From: Kaistella carnis
GTDB taxonomy: Bacteria; Bacteroidota; Bacteroidia; Flavobacteriales; Weeksellaceae
Assembly (NCBI RefSeq): GCF_003860585.1
Contig: NZ_CP034159.1
Location: 930,001 to 994,000 of the forward strand
DNA length: 64,000 nucleotides
Direction: 5' to 3'
The translations under genes and the position numbers were made by a program. How positions within the stretch are numbered: the stretch's first letter is position 1; every line of letters starts with the position of its first letter. Below, one piece after another: positions 55,527 to 64,000 of the stretch. A model generated the notes under the pieces. The model searched no databases. It saw only the letters and a program-made list of their open reading frames with translations, and was not told the origin of the DNA.

Positions 55527-56240
55527 TTACAACTTAATTTCCTTTTTTTCCTCGATGGTTATTTTTGAACCAACCGCCAAAAAAATAGAAGCAGGTTTTA
55601 AATCTTTAATGAAAGCGAATTCTTTTCCATAAACCGCTTCAAAATCGATTTTAGAATAATTCGCAGTTACCTTATATTGTCTCCATCGCGGATGTTTGAC
55701 TTCATATTCGATCGTTTTTCTATCGCTGACCCTATTATACCCGTAGTAATGTTCTGTGATAAATTCTGCTTCTGAGCCAGGTTCAATTTCAATTGAATTT
55801 TTTTCGGTTTCTACATGAATGCGATTCCAGTGGCTTCCCATTTTCCATTCATAACTAAATTCCCGAAAATTATCTTGAGCTTTGATCTGATGTTTCATCA
55901 GTTTTGTTCGGTAATGCTCATTGTAAAAGGTATTTGCAATAAAAGAAACCGCGAATTTCGGCACAATTTCACTGATGAAAACCGCACCTCTTTTCCAGGC
56001 TCCATTTTCAAAACGACGAACGTAAAACCGTAAATTCACTTCCTCAAAATCGGAATGAAACGGAATTTTCAAGCCAAAAACACGAACATTCTCGAACATA
56101 AAACCAATAAAACTGACGTAGCACTTTCCCTCAAAAAAATCCAGTTCAGTTCCGGCCGGAACATATTTTTCCAGAATTTTTGGATCGATTACGTAGTTGA
56201 TCATGGCTAAATTATTCCATTCTGCGGTGAGGAAACTCAT
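55527..56240 (-). CDS. DUF2071/YqjF-like protein
   Basis: 237 residues matching the DUF2071 family: FLTAEWNNLAMINYVIDPKILEKYVPAGTELD at the start, then GKCYVSFIGFMFENVRVFGLKIPFH and NLRFYVRR. It is soluble with no signal peptide. Function unknown for the family. Monocistronic between the ABC transporter and carB. Confidence 0.88.
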   Translation of the reverse strand: MSFLTAEWNNLAMINYVIDPKILEKYVPAGTELDFFEGKCYVSFIGFMFENVRVFGLKIPFHSDFEEVNLRFYVRRFENGAWKRGAVFISEIVPKFAVSFIANTFYNEHYRTKLMKHQIKAQDNFREFSYEWKMGSHWNRIHVETEKNSIEIEPGSEAEFITEHYYGYNRVSDRKTIEYEVKHPRWRQYKVTANYSKIDFEAVYGKEFAFIKDLKPASIFLAVGSKITIEEKKEIKL

Positions 56241-56281
56241 ATTTTGGTCGGTTTAATTGAGGGGTAAATGTAGAGATAAAA

Positions 56282-56314
56282 AAAACCTTCAAGCTTTTAA
56301 AAGCATTGAAGGTT
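56282..56314 (-). terminator. terminator of the pyrB-carA-carB operon
   Basis: Inverted repeat AAACCTTCAA...TTGAAGGTTT with an inner GCTTTTAAAAGC, followed on the minus strand by a run of T. It lies 32 bp after the carB stop. Confidence 0.9.
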
Positions 56315-56345
56315 TCTATCTTCATCAAATTATTTTAAAGTAGAA

Positions 56346-59300
56346 TTACATTTTTTCCATTTTAAAACTCACACTTTCAATCACTTTTAAAATCGCTTCC
56401 ACCGTATCCATTGAAGTTAAACAAGGAACTCCATTTTCAACCGAAGTTCTTCGGATTTGGAAACCGTCTCTTTCAGATTGTTTTCCTTTCGTCATGGTAT
56501 TGACGATGTATTGAACTTTTCCGGTTTGAATTAAATCAATCAGATTAATTTCCGGATTTTCTTCAATCTTGTAACCGATTTTTGTGCGAACTCCATTTTC
56601 TTCAAAATAGTTGGCAGTTCCTTCAGTTGCCCAGATTCTGAACCCAATTTCCTGAAATCTTCGGGCGAGTTCACAGGCTTCTTCTTTATGTTTATCTGCG
56701 ACAGTGAAAAGGATTGAGCCGTGTAAAGGCATTTTTCTTCCGGCTCCGATTAAACCTTTGTATAAGGCTTTTTCCAGCGTCGTGTCTTTCCCCATTACTT
56801 CTCCCGTGGATTTCATTTCTGGTCCGAGCGAAATATCAACTCTTGTTAATTTTGAAAAGGAGAAAACCGGAACTTTTACATAAACTCCGTCTTTCACTGG
56901 CGCCAAACCATTTTTATAACCGAGATCTTTTAATTTTTGTCCGAGGATTACTTTTGTAGCTAAATTCGCCATCGGAATTTCCGTGATTTTTGATAAGAAA
57001 GGAACGGTTCTACTCGATCTTGGATTTACTTCAATCACGTAAACCCCGCCTTGATAAAGAACATATTGAATATTCATTAATCCGATTACATTCAATCCTT
57101 TCGCTAATCTTTCAGTATAATCAACTAATGTAGCAATCTGCTCATCATTAATATTTTGCGGCGGATAAACGGCGATCGAATCTCCGGAGTGAACTCCTGC
57201 TCTTTCTATGTGTTCCATAATTCCTGGAATTACAACGGTTTCACCATCGCAGATAGCATCAATTTCAACTTCTTTTCCGGTTAAATATCGGTCAATCAAA
57301 ATTGGATGTTCAGAATTTTCTTTGACCGCATTCGTCATATAATGAGAAAGTTCATGCTCATCATAAACGATTTCCATGGCTCTTCCTCCTAACACATAAC
57401 TCGGACGAACTAAAACCGGGAAACCAATTTCATTTGCAATCACCAAGGCTTCTTCTTTTGTAAAACAAGTTTTTCCCAAAGGTTGGGGAATTCCCATTTC
57501 CTGAAGCGCTGCTTCAAATTTATTTCTATTTTCGGCACGATCTAAATCTTCCAATGACGTTCCTAAAATCTGAACGCCGTGTGCGGCTAATTTATCTGCT
57601 AAATTAATGGCGGTTTGCCCACCAAACTGAACGACGACGCCTTTTGGTTTTTCCAAATCGATGATGTTCATCACATCTTCTTCGGTCAAAGGTTCGAAAT
57701 ATAATTTATCAGAAATTGAGAAATCCGTAGAAACGGTTTCCGGATTATTATTAATAATGATGGCTTCGTAACCCATTTCTTTTATCGCCCAAACCGAATG
57801 AACCGTGGCGTAATCGAATTCTACACCTTGACCAATCCTGATTGGACCAGAACCCAGAACGATGATTTTTTCTTTATTGGAAGGAACACTTTCGTTTTCC
57901 TCTTCGTACGTTCCGTAGAAATAAGGCGTTTCACTTTCAAATTCCGCAGCGCAAGTATCGACCATTTTATAAACCGGCATTACTCCATTATTTCTTCGGT
58001 ATTCAAAAATTTCCGTTTGAGTAGAGTTCCATAATGTTGCGATACTTAAATCTGAAAATCCTAATTTCTTGGCTTCTAATAAAATTTCTTTATCAAATTT
58101 ATTTTCAGCTATTACTTTTTCAAAGTCGATTAGTTTTTTAATTTTCCAGATAAAGAATTTATCGATTTTGCTCCAGTCTACTATTTTTTCCCAGTCGTAA
58201 CCTCTTCGTAATGCATCACCAATAATGAACAAACGCTCATCATCACAAACTCTGATTCTTCTTTCAATTTCTTCGTCCGTTAAAGCAGCGGCATCTTTTG
58301 ATTTCAGTCCGATATGTCTTAAACCAGTTTCCAGAGAACGGATGGCTTTCTGCAAAGATTCCTCGAAATTTCGACCAATTGCCATTACTTCGCCAGTTGC
58401 TTTCATTTGAGTCGAAAGACGTCGGTCAGCAGTTTCAAATTTATCGAAAGGAAAACGTGGGAATTTCGTCACCACATAATCCAAAGCAGGTTCGAAACAT
58501 GCGTACGTTTTTCCTGTTACGGGATTCATAATTTCATCTAAAGTCAAACCGACTGCAATTTTCGCCGCGATTTTCGCAATCGGATAACCGGTTGCTTTAC
58601 TCGCCAAAGCCGATGAACGCGAAACTCTTGGATTCACTTCGATGATATAATAATCGTAAGAATTTGGATCCAAAGCCAACTGAACATTACAACCACCTTC
58701 AATTCCTAAAGCGCGAATGATCTTTAATGAAGAGTTTCTCAACATTTGATATTCACGGTCAGAAAGCGTTTGCGAAGGCGCAACTACAATCGAATCCCCA
58801 GTGTGAATTCCCACAGGATCGATGTTTTCCATATTACAAACCACAATAGCATTGTCGTTTTTGTCGCGCATTACTTCGTACTCGATTTCCTTGAAACCGG
58901 CGATGGATTTTTCAATCAAACACTGACGAACTGGTGAATATTTCAATCCGAAACTAGTAATTTCTTTCAATTCGTCATCATTGTGAGCAATTCCACCTCC
59001 AGTTCCACCCATCGTAAAGGCGGGACGAACAATCACGGGATAACCAATGTTGTGCGCAAATTCTAAAGCCGATTGAACGTTATTTACAATATCAGAATCT
59101 GGAACGGGTTCGTTTAATTCGCGCATTAAATTCCGAAATAAATCACGGTCTTCTGCTTGATTGATGGCTGAAAGTTTGGTTCCTAAAACTTCCACTTTAC
59201 ATTCTTCCAAAATTCCGGAATTTTCTAATTCTACGGCCATATTTAAACCAGTTTGCCCACCCAAAGTTGGCAAAAGCGCATCTGGACGTTCCTTACGAAT

Positions 59301-59528
59301 AATATGACTTACGAATTCTAATGATATTGGTTCGATGTACACTTTATCGGCAATTTCCACATCAGTCATGATGGTTGCCGGATTGGAATTTATCAGGATT
59401 ACTTTGTAGCCTTCTTCTCTCAAAGACAAGCAAGCCTGAGTTCCTGCATAATCAAATTCTGCAGCTTGTCCGATGATGATTGGACCACTTCCGATCACTA
59501 AAATTGTTTTAATATCTGTACGTTTCAT
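56346..59528 (-). CDS. carB: carbamoyl-phosphate synthase large subunit
   Basis: 1060 residues, the synthetase subunit producing carbamoyl phosphate for pyrimidines and arginine. It shows the two homologous ATP-grasp halves, each beginning with a GSGPI-IGQ motif (near residue 12 and again near [21 protein letters not shown]), with [22 protein letters not shown] and [15 protein letters not shown]. The C-terminal allosteric domain ends near [11 protein letters not shown]. The ATG at 59528 gives [16 protein letters not shown]. It is the last gene of the pyr operon. Confidence 0.97.
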   Translation of the reverse strand: MKRTDIKTILVIGSGPIIIGQAAEFDYAGTQACLSLREEGYKVILINSNPATIMTDVEIADKVYIEPISLEFVSHIIRKERPDALLPTLGGQTGLNMAVELENSGILEECKVEVLGTKLSAINQAEDRDLFRNLMRELNEPVPDSDIVNNVQSALEFAHNIGYPVIVRPAFTMGGTGGGIAHNDDELKEITSFGLKYSPVRQCLIEKSIAGFKEIEYEVMRDKNDNAIVVCNMENIDPVGIHTGDSIVVAPSQTLSDREYQMLRNSSLKIIRALGIEGGCNVQLALDPNSYDYYIIEVNPRVSRSSALASKATGYPIAKIAAKIAVGLTLDEIMNPVTGKTYACFEPALDYVVTKFPRFPFDKFETADRRLSTQMKATGEVMAIGRNFEESLQKAIRSLETGLRHIGLKSKDAAALTDEEIERRIRVCDDERLFIIGDALRRGYDWEKIVDWSKIDKFFIWKIKKLIDFEKVIAENKFDKEILLEAKKLGFSDLSIATLWNSTQTEIFEYRRNNGVMPVYKMVDTCAAEFESETPYFYGTYEEENESVPSNKEKIIVLGSGPIRIGQGVEFDYATVHSVWAIKEMGYEAIIINNNPETVSTDFSISDKLYFEPLTEEDVMNIIDLEKPKGVVVQFGGQTAINLADKLAAHGVQILGTSLEDLDRAENRNKFEAALQEMGIPQPLGKTCFTKEEALVIANEIGFPVLVRPSYVLGGRAMEIVYDEHELSHYMTNAVKENSEHPILIDRYLTGKEVEIDAICDGETVVIPGIMEHIERAGVHSGDSIAVYPPQNINDEQIATLVDYTERLAKGLNVIGLMNIQYVLYQGGVYVIEVNPRSSRTVPFLSKITEIPMANLATKVILGQKLKDLGYKNGLAPVKDGVYVKVPVFSFSKLTRVDISLGPEMKSTGEVMGKDTTLEKALYKGLIGAGRKMPLHGSILFTVADKHKEEACELARRFQEIGFRIWATEGTANYFEENGVRTKIGYKIEENPEINLIDLIQTGKVQYIVNTMTKGKQSERDGFQIRRTSVENGVPCLTSMDTVEAILKVIESVSFKMEKM

Positions 59529-59582
59529 ATAATTAGTGTAACAATTTATCAATGTAACAATTTAACAAATTGTGTTTGTGAT

Positions 59583-59951
59583 TTAAATATTACGAGGATT
59601 ATCCTTAGATAAACTCGTGCTTAAAATTTTATAAATAATTTTACCTATTTCGGTAATTTGAGTTTCCAGTTTTTCATCGAAAGGATATGATTTGGAATGT
59701 TTGCATAGAAAGAGCCAATATTTTGTTTCTTCAACTTCTTTAGCAGCAATTTTTATCTTATGAATGAAATCTTTTCTGCTGTATGGATTTTGTGCTTCAA
59801 ATGAATTAGCGCCAATGCTTGTTCCAGATCGTAATAATTGTTTTGCAATTACAAACTTCCTTTTATCTTCTAATAATTCACAATAATCAATAATATCTAA
59901 AGAAAATTGAACCGTTTTTTGAAGTAATGGATTATTTTCGAAATTGATCAT
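59583..59951 (-). CDS. four-helix bundle protein (S23-like)
   Basis: 122 residues of the four-helix bundle family related to the 23S rRNA intervening-sequence protein (TIGR02436): NPLLQKTVQFSLDIIDYCELL, QLLRSGTSIGANSFEAQNPYSRKDFIHKIKIAAKEVEETKYWLFLCKH. It sits between carA and carB on the same strand, 18 bp after carA and 54 bp before carB. No rRNA gene is nearby. Its placement inside the pyrimidine operon is probably a mobile insertion that kept the operon intact. Confidence 0.9.
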   Translation of the reverse strand: MINFENNPLLQKTVQFSLDIIDYCELLEDKRKFVIAKQLLRSGTSIGANSFEAQNPYSRKDFIHKIKIAAKEVEETKYWLFLCKHSKSYPFDEKLETQITEIGKIIYKILSTSLSKDNPRNI

Positions 59952-59969
59952 ATTGTGAAATTTAGATTG

Positions 59970-61052
59970 TTAAACTGTTACATTCTTAAATTGTTCCATT
60001 AATTGAATAAACTCATCGAACAAATAATTCGCATCTTCGGGACCTGGACTTGCTTCCGGGTGATATTGCACAGAGAAACAAGGATGAATTTTGTGTTTCA
60101 AACCTTCATTAGTTCTGTCGTTTAAAGCGATATGCGTTTCTTCTAAATCAGTATTATTTAAAGATTCCTGATCGACGGCGTAACCGTGATTTTGAGAAGT
60201 AATCGCAACTTTATTTTTCTTCAGATCTAAAACCGGATGATTTCCACCGCGATGTCCGAATTTCAATTTAAAAGTTTTTGCACCACTTGCCAAAGCGATC
60301 AATTGATGTCCTAAACAGATTCCAAAAATTGGAACTTTACCTAAAAGTTTTTGAATCATTTCGATGGCACCTTTTACATCTTCCGGATCACCGGGACCGT
60401 TGGAAAGCATCACTCCGTCAGGATTGATCAACAGAATTTCTTCTGCCGTTGTATCCTGAGAAACGACGATAACGTCGCAGTCTCTTTGAGCGAGTTCACG
60501 TAAAATCCCGAGTTTAGAACCGTAATCAACTAAGACTACTTTCAAACCTCTTCCCGGATTTGCGTACGATGTTTTGGTAGAAACCTGCGCAACCTGATCA
60601 GTTGCTAAAACAGAGGCTTTTAAATTTTCGAACACTACATTTTCATCGGCATCTTCATTGACAATTTTACCTTTTACAACGCCTGAATTTCGAAGAACTC
60701 TCGTTAATCTTCTGGTATCAATTCCGGAAATTCCGGAAAGATTTCTCTTTTGAAAAAATTCATGCAGATCCATTTGCGTTCTAAAGTTGGAAGGAAAATC
60801 ACACACTTCTTTTACGATTAAACCTTTGATTGCAGGTTCGATACTTTCGTAATCATCGCGGTTAATTCCGTAATTTCCGATGAGCGGATAGGTCATACAA
60901 ACGATTTGCCCGCAGTAGGAAGGATCGGATATCAATTCCTGATAACCGGTCATCCCGGTATTGAAAACGACTTCGCCTTCAATGTCCTGCTCGGCTCCGA
61001 AACCTTTTCCATGGAAAACTTCGCCAGATTCTAAAATTAATTTCTTTTTCAT
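59970..61052 (-). CDS. carA: carbamoyl-phosphate synthase small subunit
   Basis: 360 residues, the glutaminase that feeds ammonia to CarB. The class I amidotransferase nucleophile is in IFGICLGHQLIALA, and the His/Glu pair in QYHPEASPGPED. The N-terminal half has the GEVFHGKGFGAEQDIEGEVVFNTGMTGYQE interface region. It follows pyrB by about 120 bp on the same strand. Confidence 0.97.
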   Translation of the reverse strand: MKKKLILESGEVFHGKGFGAEQDIEGEVVFNTGMTGYQELISDPSYCGQIVCMTYPLIGNYGINRDDYESIEPAIKGLIVKEVCDFPSNFRTQMDLHEFFQKRNLSGISGIDTRRLTRVLRNSGVVKGKIVNEDADENVVFENLKASVLATDQVAQVSTKTSYANPGRGLKVVLVDYGSKLGILRELAQRDCDVIVVSQDTTAEEILLINPDGVMLSNGPGDPEDVKGAIEMIQKLLGKVPIFGICLGHQLIALASGAKTFKLKFGHRGGNHPVLDLKKNKVAITSQNHGYAVDQESLNNTDLEETHIALNDRTNEGLKHKIHPCFSVQYHPEASPGPEDANYLFDEFIQLMEQFKNVTV

Positions 61053-61173
61053 TTTTACTTTTTACTAGATCTTCACTTTTTATTTTTTAGAAAAAAGACG
61101 CAAGAATTTCTTTCATAATACTGCGTCAATTACATCAACCAAGGAACGAACCTTAGTGATTTTTAGATTTATT

Positions 61174-62070
61174 TTACTCGAATTCGAATCCTTTTGCTTC
61201 CAAGGCAGTTTTCAAAATGGCCATTCTTGCAAAAACGCCGTTTTCCATTTGTTTGAAAATTCTTGAGCGTTTGCATTCTACCAATTCATCAGCAATCTCC
61301 ACTCCTCTGTTAATCGGGGCTGGATGCATAATGATGGCATCTTTTTTCATTGCTTTTTCTCGTTCTGTGGTCAGACCAAACTGACGGTGGTATTTATCAG
61401 AAGAAAGTTTTAATTTTTCGTCGCTATCATGTCTTTCATGCTGAATTCTCAATAACATTACAACATCAACTTCTTTTACCAAATCATCGATGGATAAATA
61501 AGTTCCGTTAATAATTGTTCCTTCATCAAACCATTGTTCAGGTCCGGAGAAATAAACTTTAGCACCCAGTTTTCTTAAAACTTCTGCATTCGAATTTGCG
61601 ACACGGCTGTGTTTTACATCGCCAACAATTCCAACTTTTAACCCTTTAAATTTTCCGAATTCCTGCTGAATTGTCATTAAATCTAAAATATTTTGAGAAG
61701 GATGATTTCCGGTTCCATCGCCGCCGTTGATAATGGCAATATCAATTCCTTTAAATTCATCATAAAACTTTTCCTTCTTGTGACGGATCACACAAAGGTC
61801 GAGCCCGATGCTCTTCAATGTTTTCACCGTATCATAAAGTGATTCTCCTTTATTTACAGAACTTGCGGAGATATCAAAGGGAACAACGTTTAATCCTAGT
61901 TTTCTTTCGGCCACATCAAAACTAGTTTTTGTTCTGGTACTGTCTTCAAAAAAAAGATTAGAAACATAGATCTCACCTTTAGCTTTCAAAGTTTTACCTT
62001 TTGAAAATTCGTCGGCATCCTGGAGTAATTTATTAATTTTCTCTACTGATAAATCGGCTGTTCTGAGCAT
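61174..62070 (-). CDS. pyrB: aspartate carbamoyltransferase catalytic subunit
   Basis: 298 residues joining carbamoyl phosphate to aspartate. The phosphate-binding motif is [15 protein letters not shown] (residues 44-49 STRTKT), with HPSQNILDL and the C-terminal [11 protein letters not shown] loop. No pyrI gene follows; pyrB leads into carA and carB. Its leader contains a short ORF and a terminator (62089-62190), so transcription of the whole operon is probably controlled there. Confidence 0.97.
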   Translation of the reverse strand: MLRTADLSVEKINKLLQDADEFSKGKTLKAKGEIYVSNLFFEDSTRTKTSFDVAERKLGLNVVPFDISASSVNKGESLYDTVKTLKSIGLDLCVIRHKKEKFYDEFKGIDIAIINGGDGTGNHPSQNILDLMTIQQEFGKFKGLKVGIVGDVKHSRVANSNAEVLRKLGAKVYFSGPEQWFDEGTIINGTYLSIDDLVKEVDVVMLLRIQHERHDSDEKLKLSSDKYHRQFGLTTEREKAMKKDAIIMHPAPINRGVEIADELVECKRSRIFKQMENGVFARMAILKTALEAKGFEFE

Positions 62071-62088
62071 AATTTTAGTTTTTTAATC

Positions 62089-62118
62089 AAAAAAAAACGA
62101 AGCCAATAGGGCTTCGTT
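62089..62118 (-). promoter_or_regulatory. attenuator hairpin in the pyrB leader
   Basis: Perfect 9-bp stem AACGAAGCC/GGCTTCGTT (62096-62104, 62110-62118) with a CTATT loop on the minus strand, followed by a run of T (62095-62089). It has the form of an intrinsic terminator but lies 18 bp upstream of the pyrB start and immediately after a 22-codon ORF, so it can only act on pyrB-operon transcripts. Confidence 0.85.
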
Positions 62119-62121
62119 ATG

Positions 62122-62190
62122 TTAATAAATATCGTTGAACTCGGCATTGCTGCCTTTATGTAAATCGTCTAATGGAAATCTTCTTTTCAT
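62122..62190 (-). CDS. putative pyr leader peptide
   Basis: 22-codon ORF MKRRFPLDDLHKGSNAEFND-IY ending with TAA only 3 nt before the attenuator stem. A ribosome at its stop would cover the 5' arm and prevent the terminator from folding, as in translation-coupled attenuation of enterobacterial pyrBI. The -7 box TATATTTG lies 6 nt before the ATG, so the mRNA would begin at or very near the start codon. Position and geometry are strong; translation is inferred. Confidence 0.65.
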   Translation of the reverse strand: MKRRFPLDDLHKGSNAEFNDIY

Positions 62191-62196
62191 TAGGTG

Positions 62197-62204
62197 CAAA
62201 TATA
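62197..62204 (-). promoter_or_regulatory. putative -7 box of the pyr operon
   Basis: TATATTTG on the minus strand, a perfect TAnnTTTG. A TTG about 20 bp further upstream could be the -33 element. The distance to the leader ATG implies a leaderless or nearly leaderless transcript. Confidence 0.6.
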
Positions 62205-62277
62205 TCATTTTATTTCAAAGGTTACAATATAAAAGTCAAACTATAATTAATAATTTCAAAATATTGCTAATTTAATA

Positions 62278-62285
62278 TATCTTTG
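62278..62285 (+). promoter_or_regulatory. putative -7 box of the zinc-ribbon gene
   Basis: TATCTTTG, a perfect TAnnTTTG, 17 bp before the ATG at 62302 and divergent from the pyr promoter; the -33 region (TTTC, spacing about 20) is weak. Confidence 0.5.
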
Positions 62286-62301
62286 CTAAAAAGATATAGT
62301 T

Positions 62302-62718
62302 ATGCCAAATTCATGTCCGAAATGCAGTGGAAAGAATATCGTTAAAAGCGGTATTATTAACGAGCGTCAAAGGTTTTTATGCAAAGACTGCAACTATTAT
62401 TTCACAGTAAAAAAACTAGGGAAACAGATTGACGATTATGTGGTTACGAAAGCGCTTCAACTTTATTTGGAAGGTTTGAGTTACCGTGAGATTGAACGAA
62501 TCATCGGCGTTTCACACAACACCGTAAGTTCCTGGATCAAGAAATACAATATTATCCGTCCACCACATTCTGATTTTCATCCGGTGTACAAAGTCTTTAA
62601 ACAAAATGAACTTTTAGAATATATGTCAAAAGAAGAAAACTTAAAAGGTTCAGGTTTGGTCATTACGGAGTTTGGCGATAAATACATGATGATTAAATGG
62701 GAACGGTTTAAGAAGTAA
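62302..62718 (+). CDS. InsA-like zinc-ribbon/HTH protein, probably domesticated
   Basis: 138 residues. An N-terminal zinc ribbon with CPKCSGKNIVKSG and CKDCNYYF is followed by a helix-turn-helix (LEGLSYREIERIIGVSHNTVSSWIKKY), as in IS1 InsA and IS1595 N-terminal domains. A unique C-terminal tail (NLKGSGLVITEFGDKYMMIKWERFKK) replaces any catalytic domain. No InsB, inverted repeats or target duplications are evident, so it is probably a DNA-binding regulator derived from a transposase. It is divergent from the pyr operon and precedes a porin gene. Confidence 0.8.
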   Translation: MPNSCPKCSGKNIVKSGIINERQRFLCKDCNYYFTVKKLGKQIDDYVVTKALQLYLEGLSYREIERIIGVSHNTVSSWIKKYNIIRPPHSDFHPVYKVFKQNELLEYMSKEENLKGSGLVITEFGDKYMMIKWERFKK

Positions 62719-62856
62719 AATGCTTCATATTCTTGGTTTTTAAAAAAATTATTTCAACAACTATATTCATTACACTGATATATATTAAATTTCTTCAATC
62801 AAATTTTTAGTTTCAATTTCGTTTCAACAAAAAAACACACTAAAAATTATTAATCC

Positions 62857-64000
62857 ATGAAGAAATCAACTGTTTTGTTAGGAATCGTTTCTTCTCTATT
62901 TTTTTCAAACTTACTTTTAGCGCAAGAAACTCCCACTAATGAAGATCTTCTAAAAAGAATCGAAGCATTGGAAGCAGAAAAAGCCAAGCCGAAAGAATGG
63001 GATGCCTCCTTCTATGGCTGGGTTCGCACGGAATATAATTTCGACAGCAGACAATCTGCGTACTCCCGAGAAATGCATCTCAATCTTTATCCACTTGATG
63101 AAAAATTAGATGCGAACGGAAAAGACATCAATGCTGCCGGAGGAAGCAACTTTTTAGCAATCACTTCCAGAGTCGGAATTCGATTTAAAGGTCCGGATGT
63201 TTGGGGCGCAAAAGCAAGCGGAAATATTGAAGCAGATTTCTTCGGCAATACAGAATTGAATAAATCTTCAGCCGGAAGTGGAAGTATGGGTTTAATGAGA
63301 CTTCGTCACGCGACCGCAACTTTAGCCTGGCCAAAAACTGCAGTTACTTTCGGACAGACTTGGTATCCTTCCGTTGTTCCCGATGTTTTTCCTGGCGTTG
63401 CCAACTTTAATTCTGGAATCATTTTTAACCCATTCGGTTGGGCAGGTCAAATTAAAGTGGCTCAAAAATTAACTCCGGAATTAACTTTAAGTCTTGTTGC
63501 TTATAAAGACAGAGAGTTCCAAACTGCTAATGCAACCGGTGCTTCTTTCAATAGCGCAACATTTAATTCTTCTATTCCGACTTTCCACGGACAGTTACAA
63601 TACAAAACAAAAACAGTTACGACGGGACTTGGTGCAGAATATCAATCTTTGAAACCGGTTATTGAATCGGCAGGTTTAGTATCGAATGAGAAAGTAAATT
63701 CTGAAATGTTCTTCGGTTACTTTAAATATGCCAACGATAAAATTATTACCAAACTTTACGGAATTACCGGTGGAAATCTTCATCATTTAGTAATGCTCGG
63801 TGGTTTCGCAGGTTACACAGAACCAAACGGACAGGAATCTTATAAACCAACAAAAACTTCAGCGCTCTGGGTTGATGTTGCGAGTGCAAATCCAAAAGTG
63901 GCTCCGGGAGTTTTCTTTGGATACACTAAAAACTCGGGTGTTGATGCCGGTTTCAAAAACCTTTACGTTCGTGGCGCTTCAGGAGCAAGAATCCTTGACG
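62857..64000 (+). CDS. outer-membrane porin, 3' end beyond window
   Basis: At least 381 residues, open to the window end. A signal peptide (LLGIVSSLFFSNLLLAQ) is followed by a short coiled-coil (NEDLLKRIEALEAEK) and a beta-barrel with alternating strands (FYGWVRTEYNFDS, LAITSRVGIRFKG, RLRHATATLAWPKTAVTFGQTWYP). The layout matches DcaP-like trimeric porins, where the coiled-coil sits in the periplasm. The substrate is unknown. Confidence 0.85.
   Translation, partial: MKKSTVLLGIVSSLFFSNLLLAQETPTNEDLLKRIEALEAEKAKPKEWDASFYGWVRTEYNFDSRQSAYSREMHLNLYPLDEKLDANGKDINAAGGSNFLAITSRVGIRFKGPDVWGAKASGNIEADFFGNTELNKSSAGSGSMGLMRLRHATATLAWPKTAVTFGQTWYPSVVPDVFPGVANFNSGIIFNPFGWAGQIKVAQKLTPELTLSLVAYKDREFQTANATGASFNSATFNSSIPTFHGQLQYKTKTVTTGLGAEYQSLKPVIESAGLVSNEKVNSEMFFGYFKYANDKIITKLYGITGGNLHHLVMLGGFAGYTEPNGQESYKPTKTSALWVDVASANPKVAPGVFFGYTKNSGVDAGFKNLYVRGASGARILD

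Overview
The window looks like chromosomal DNA from a flavobacterium, most likely Weeksellaceae (Chryseobacterium/Kaistella-like). Supporting signs are low GC, promoters with TAnnTTTG -7 boxes, exported proteins ending their signal peptides in FxQ/AQ, a fused flavobacterial E1 dehydrogenase, TPR-AraC membrane regulators, FAS1 lipoproteins and many Bacteroidetes-only DUF families. No rRNA, tRNA, CRISPR array or replication origin was recognised.

Layout. 0.1-5.5 kb: a nuclease-fold protein, small exported or lipoproteins, one lipoprotein gene split by an IS256-family element with an 8-bp target duplication, and a quinone oxidoreductase. 5.5-7.6 kb: accessory DNA with a ~293-bp tandem repeat, a small membrane protein, a decayed mepB-like gene and hairpin repeats. 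7.6-13.7 kb: M19 dipeptidase, a LytS/LytTR two-component pair, a deaminase, a lipoprotein and an orphan phage-tube-like protein. 13.8-30.8 kb: mostly housekeeping genes: aminopeptidase P, gyrA, LuxC-type reductase and ferredoxin, serC-serA-DUF1015, dgkA, two patatins and an S9 peptidase. 30.9-35.2 kb: a broken M19 dipeptidase, repeats and a PIN/ImmA-type toxin-antitoxin-like pair. 35.2-45.4 kb: lpdA, fused E1, a TPR-AraC regulator, and a lysine-to-aminoadipate pair. 45.6-53 kb: small enzymes and a concentration of broken genes (ada, sigma/anti-sigma, FAS1) plus an IS1595-family element. 53-64 kb: an osmoprotectant ABC transporter, the pyrB-carA-carB pyrimidine operon, a domesticated transposase-like regulator and an outer-membrane porin running off the end.

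Two themes stand out. First, gene decay is frequent: four otherwise intact genes carry one in-frame stop (9180, 32340, 47314, 51797), one has a frameshift (about 26505), one is split by an IS, one sigma/anti-sigma pair is fused by a deletion, and one mepB-like gene is a multi-lesion relic. Second, the pyrB leader on the minus strand has a near-leaderless 22-codon ORF whose stop lies 3 nt before a strong intrinsic terminator. This suggests translation-coupled attenuation of the whole pyrB-carA-carB operon. Intergenic DNA also carries a recurring class of hairpins with 6-bp stems and 3-4-nt loops whose stem sequences differ but still pair.
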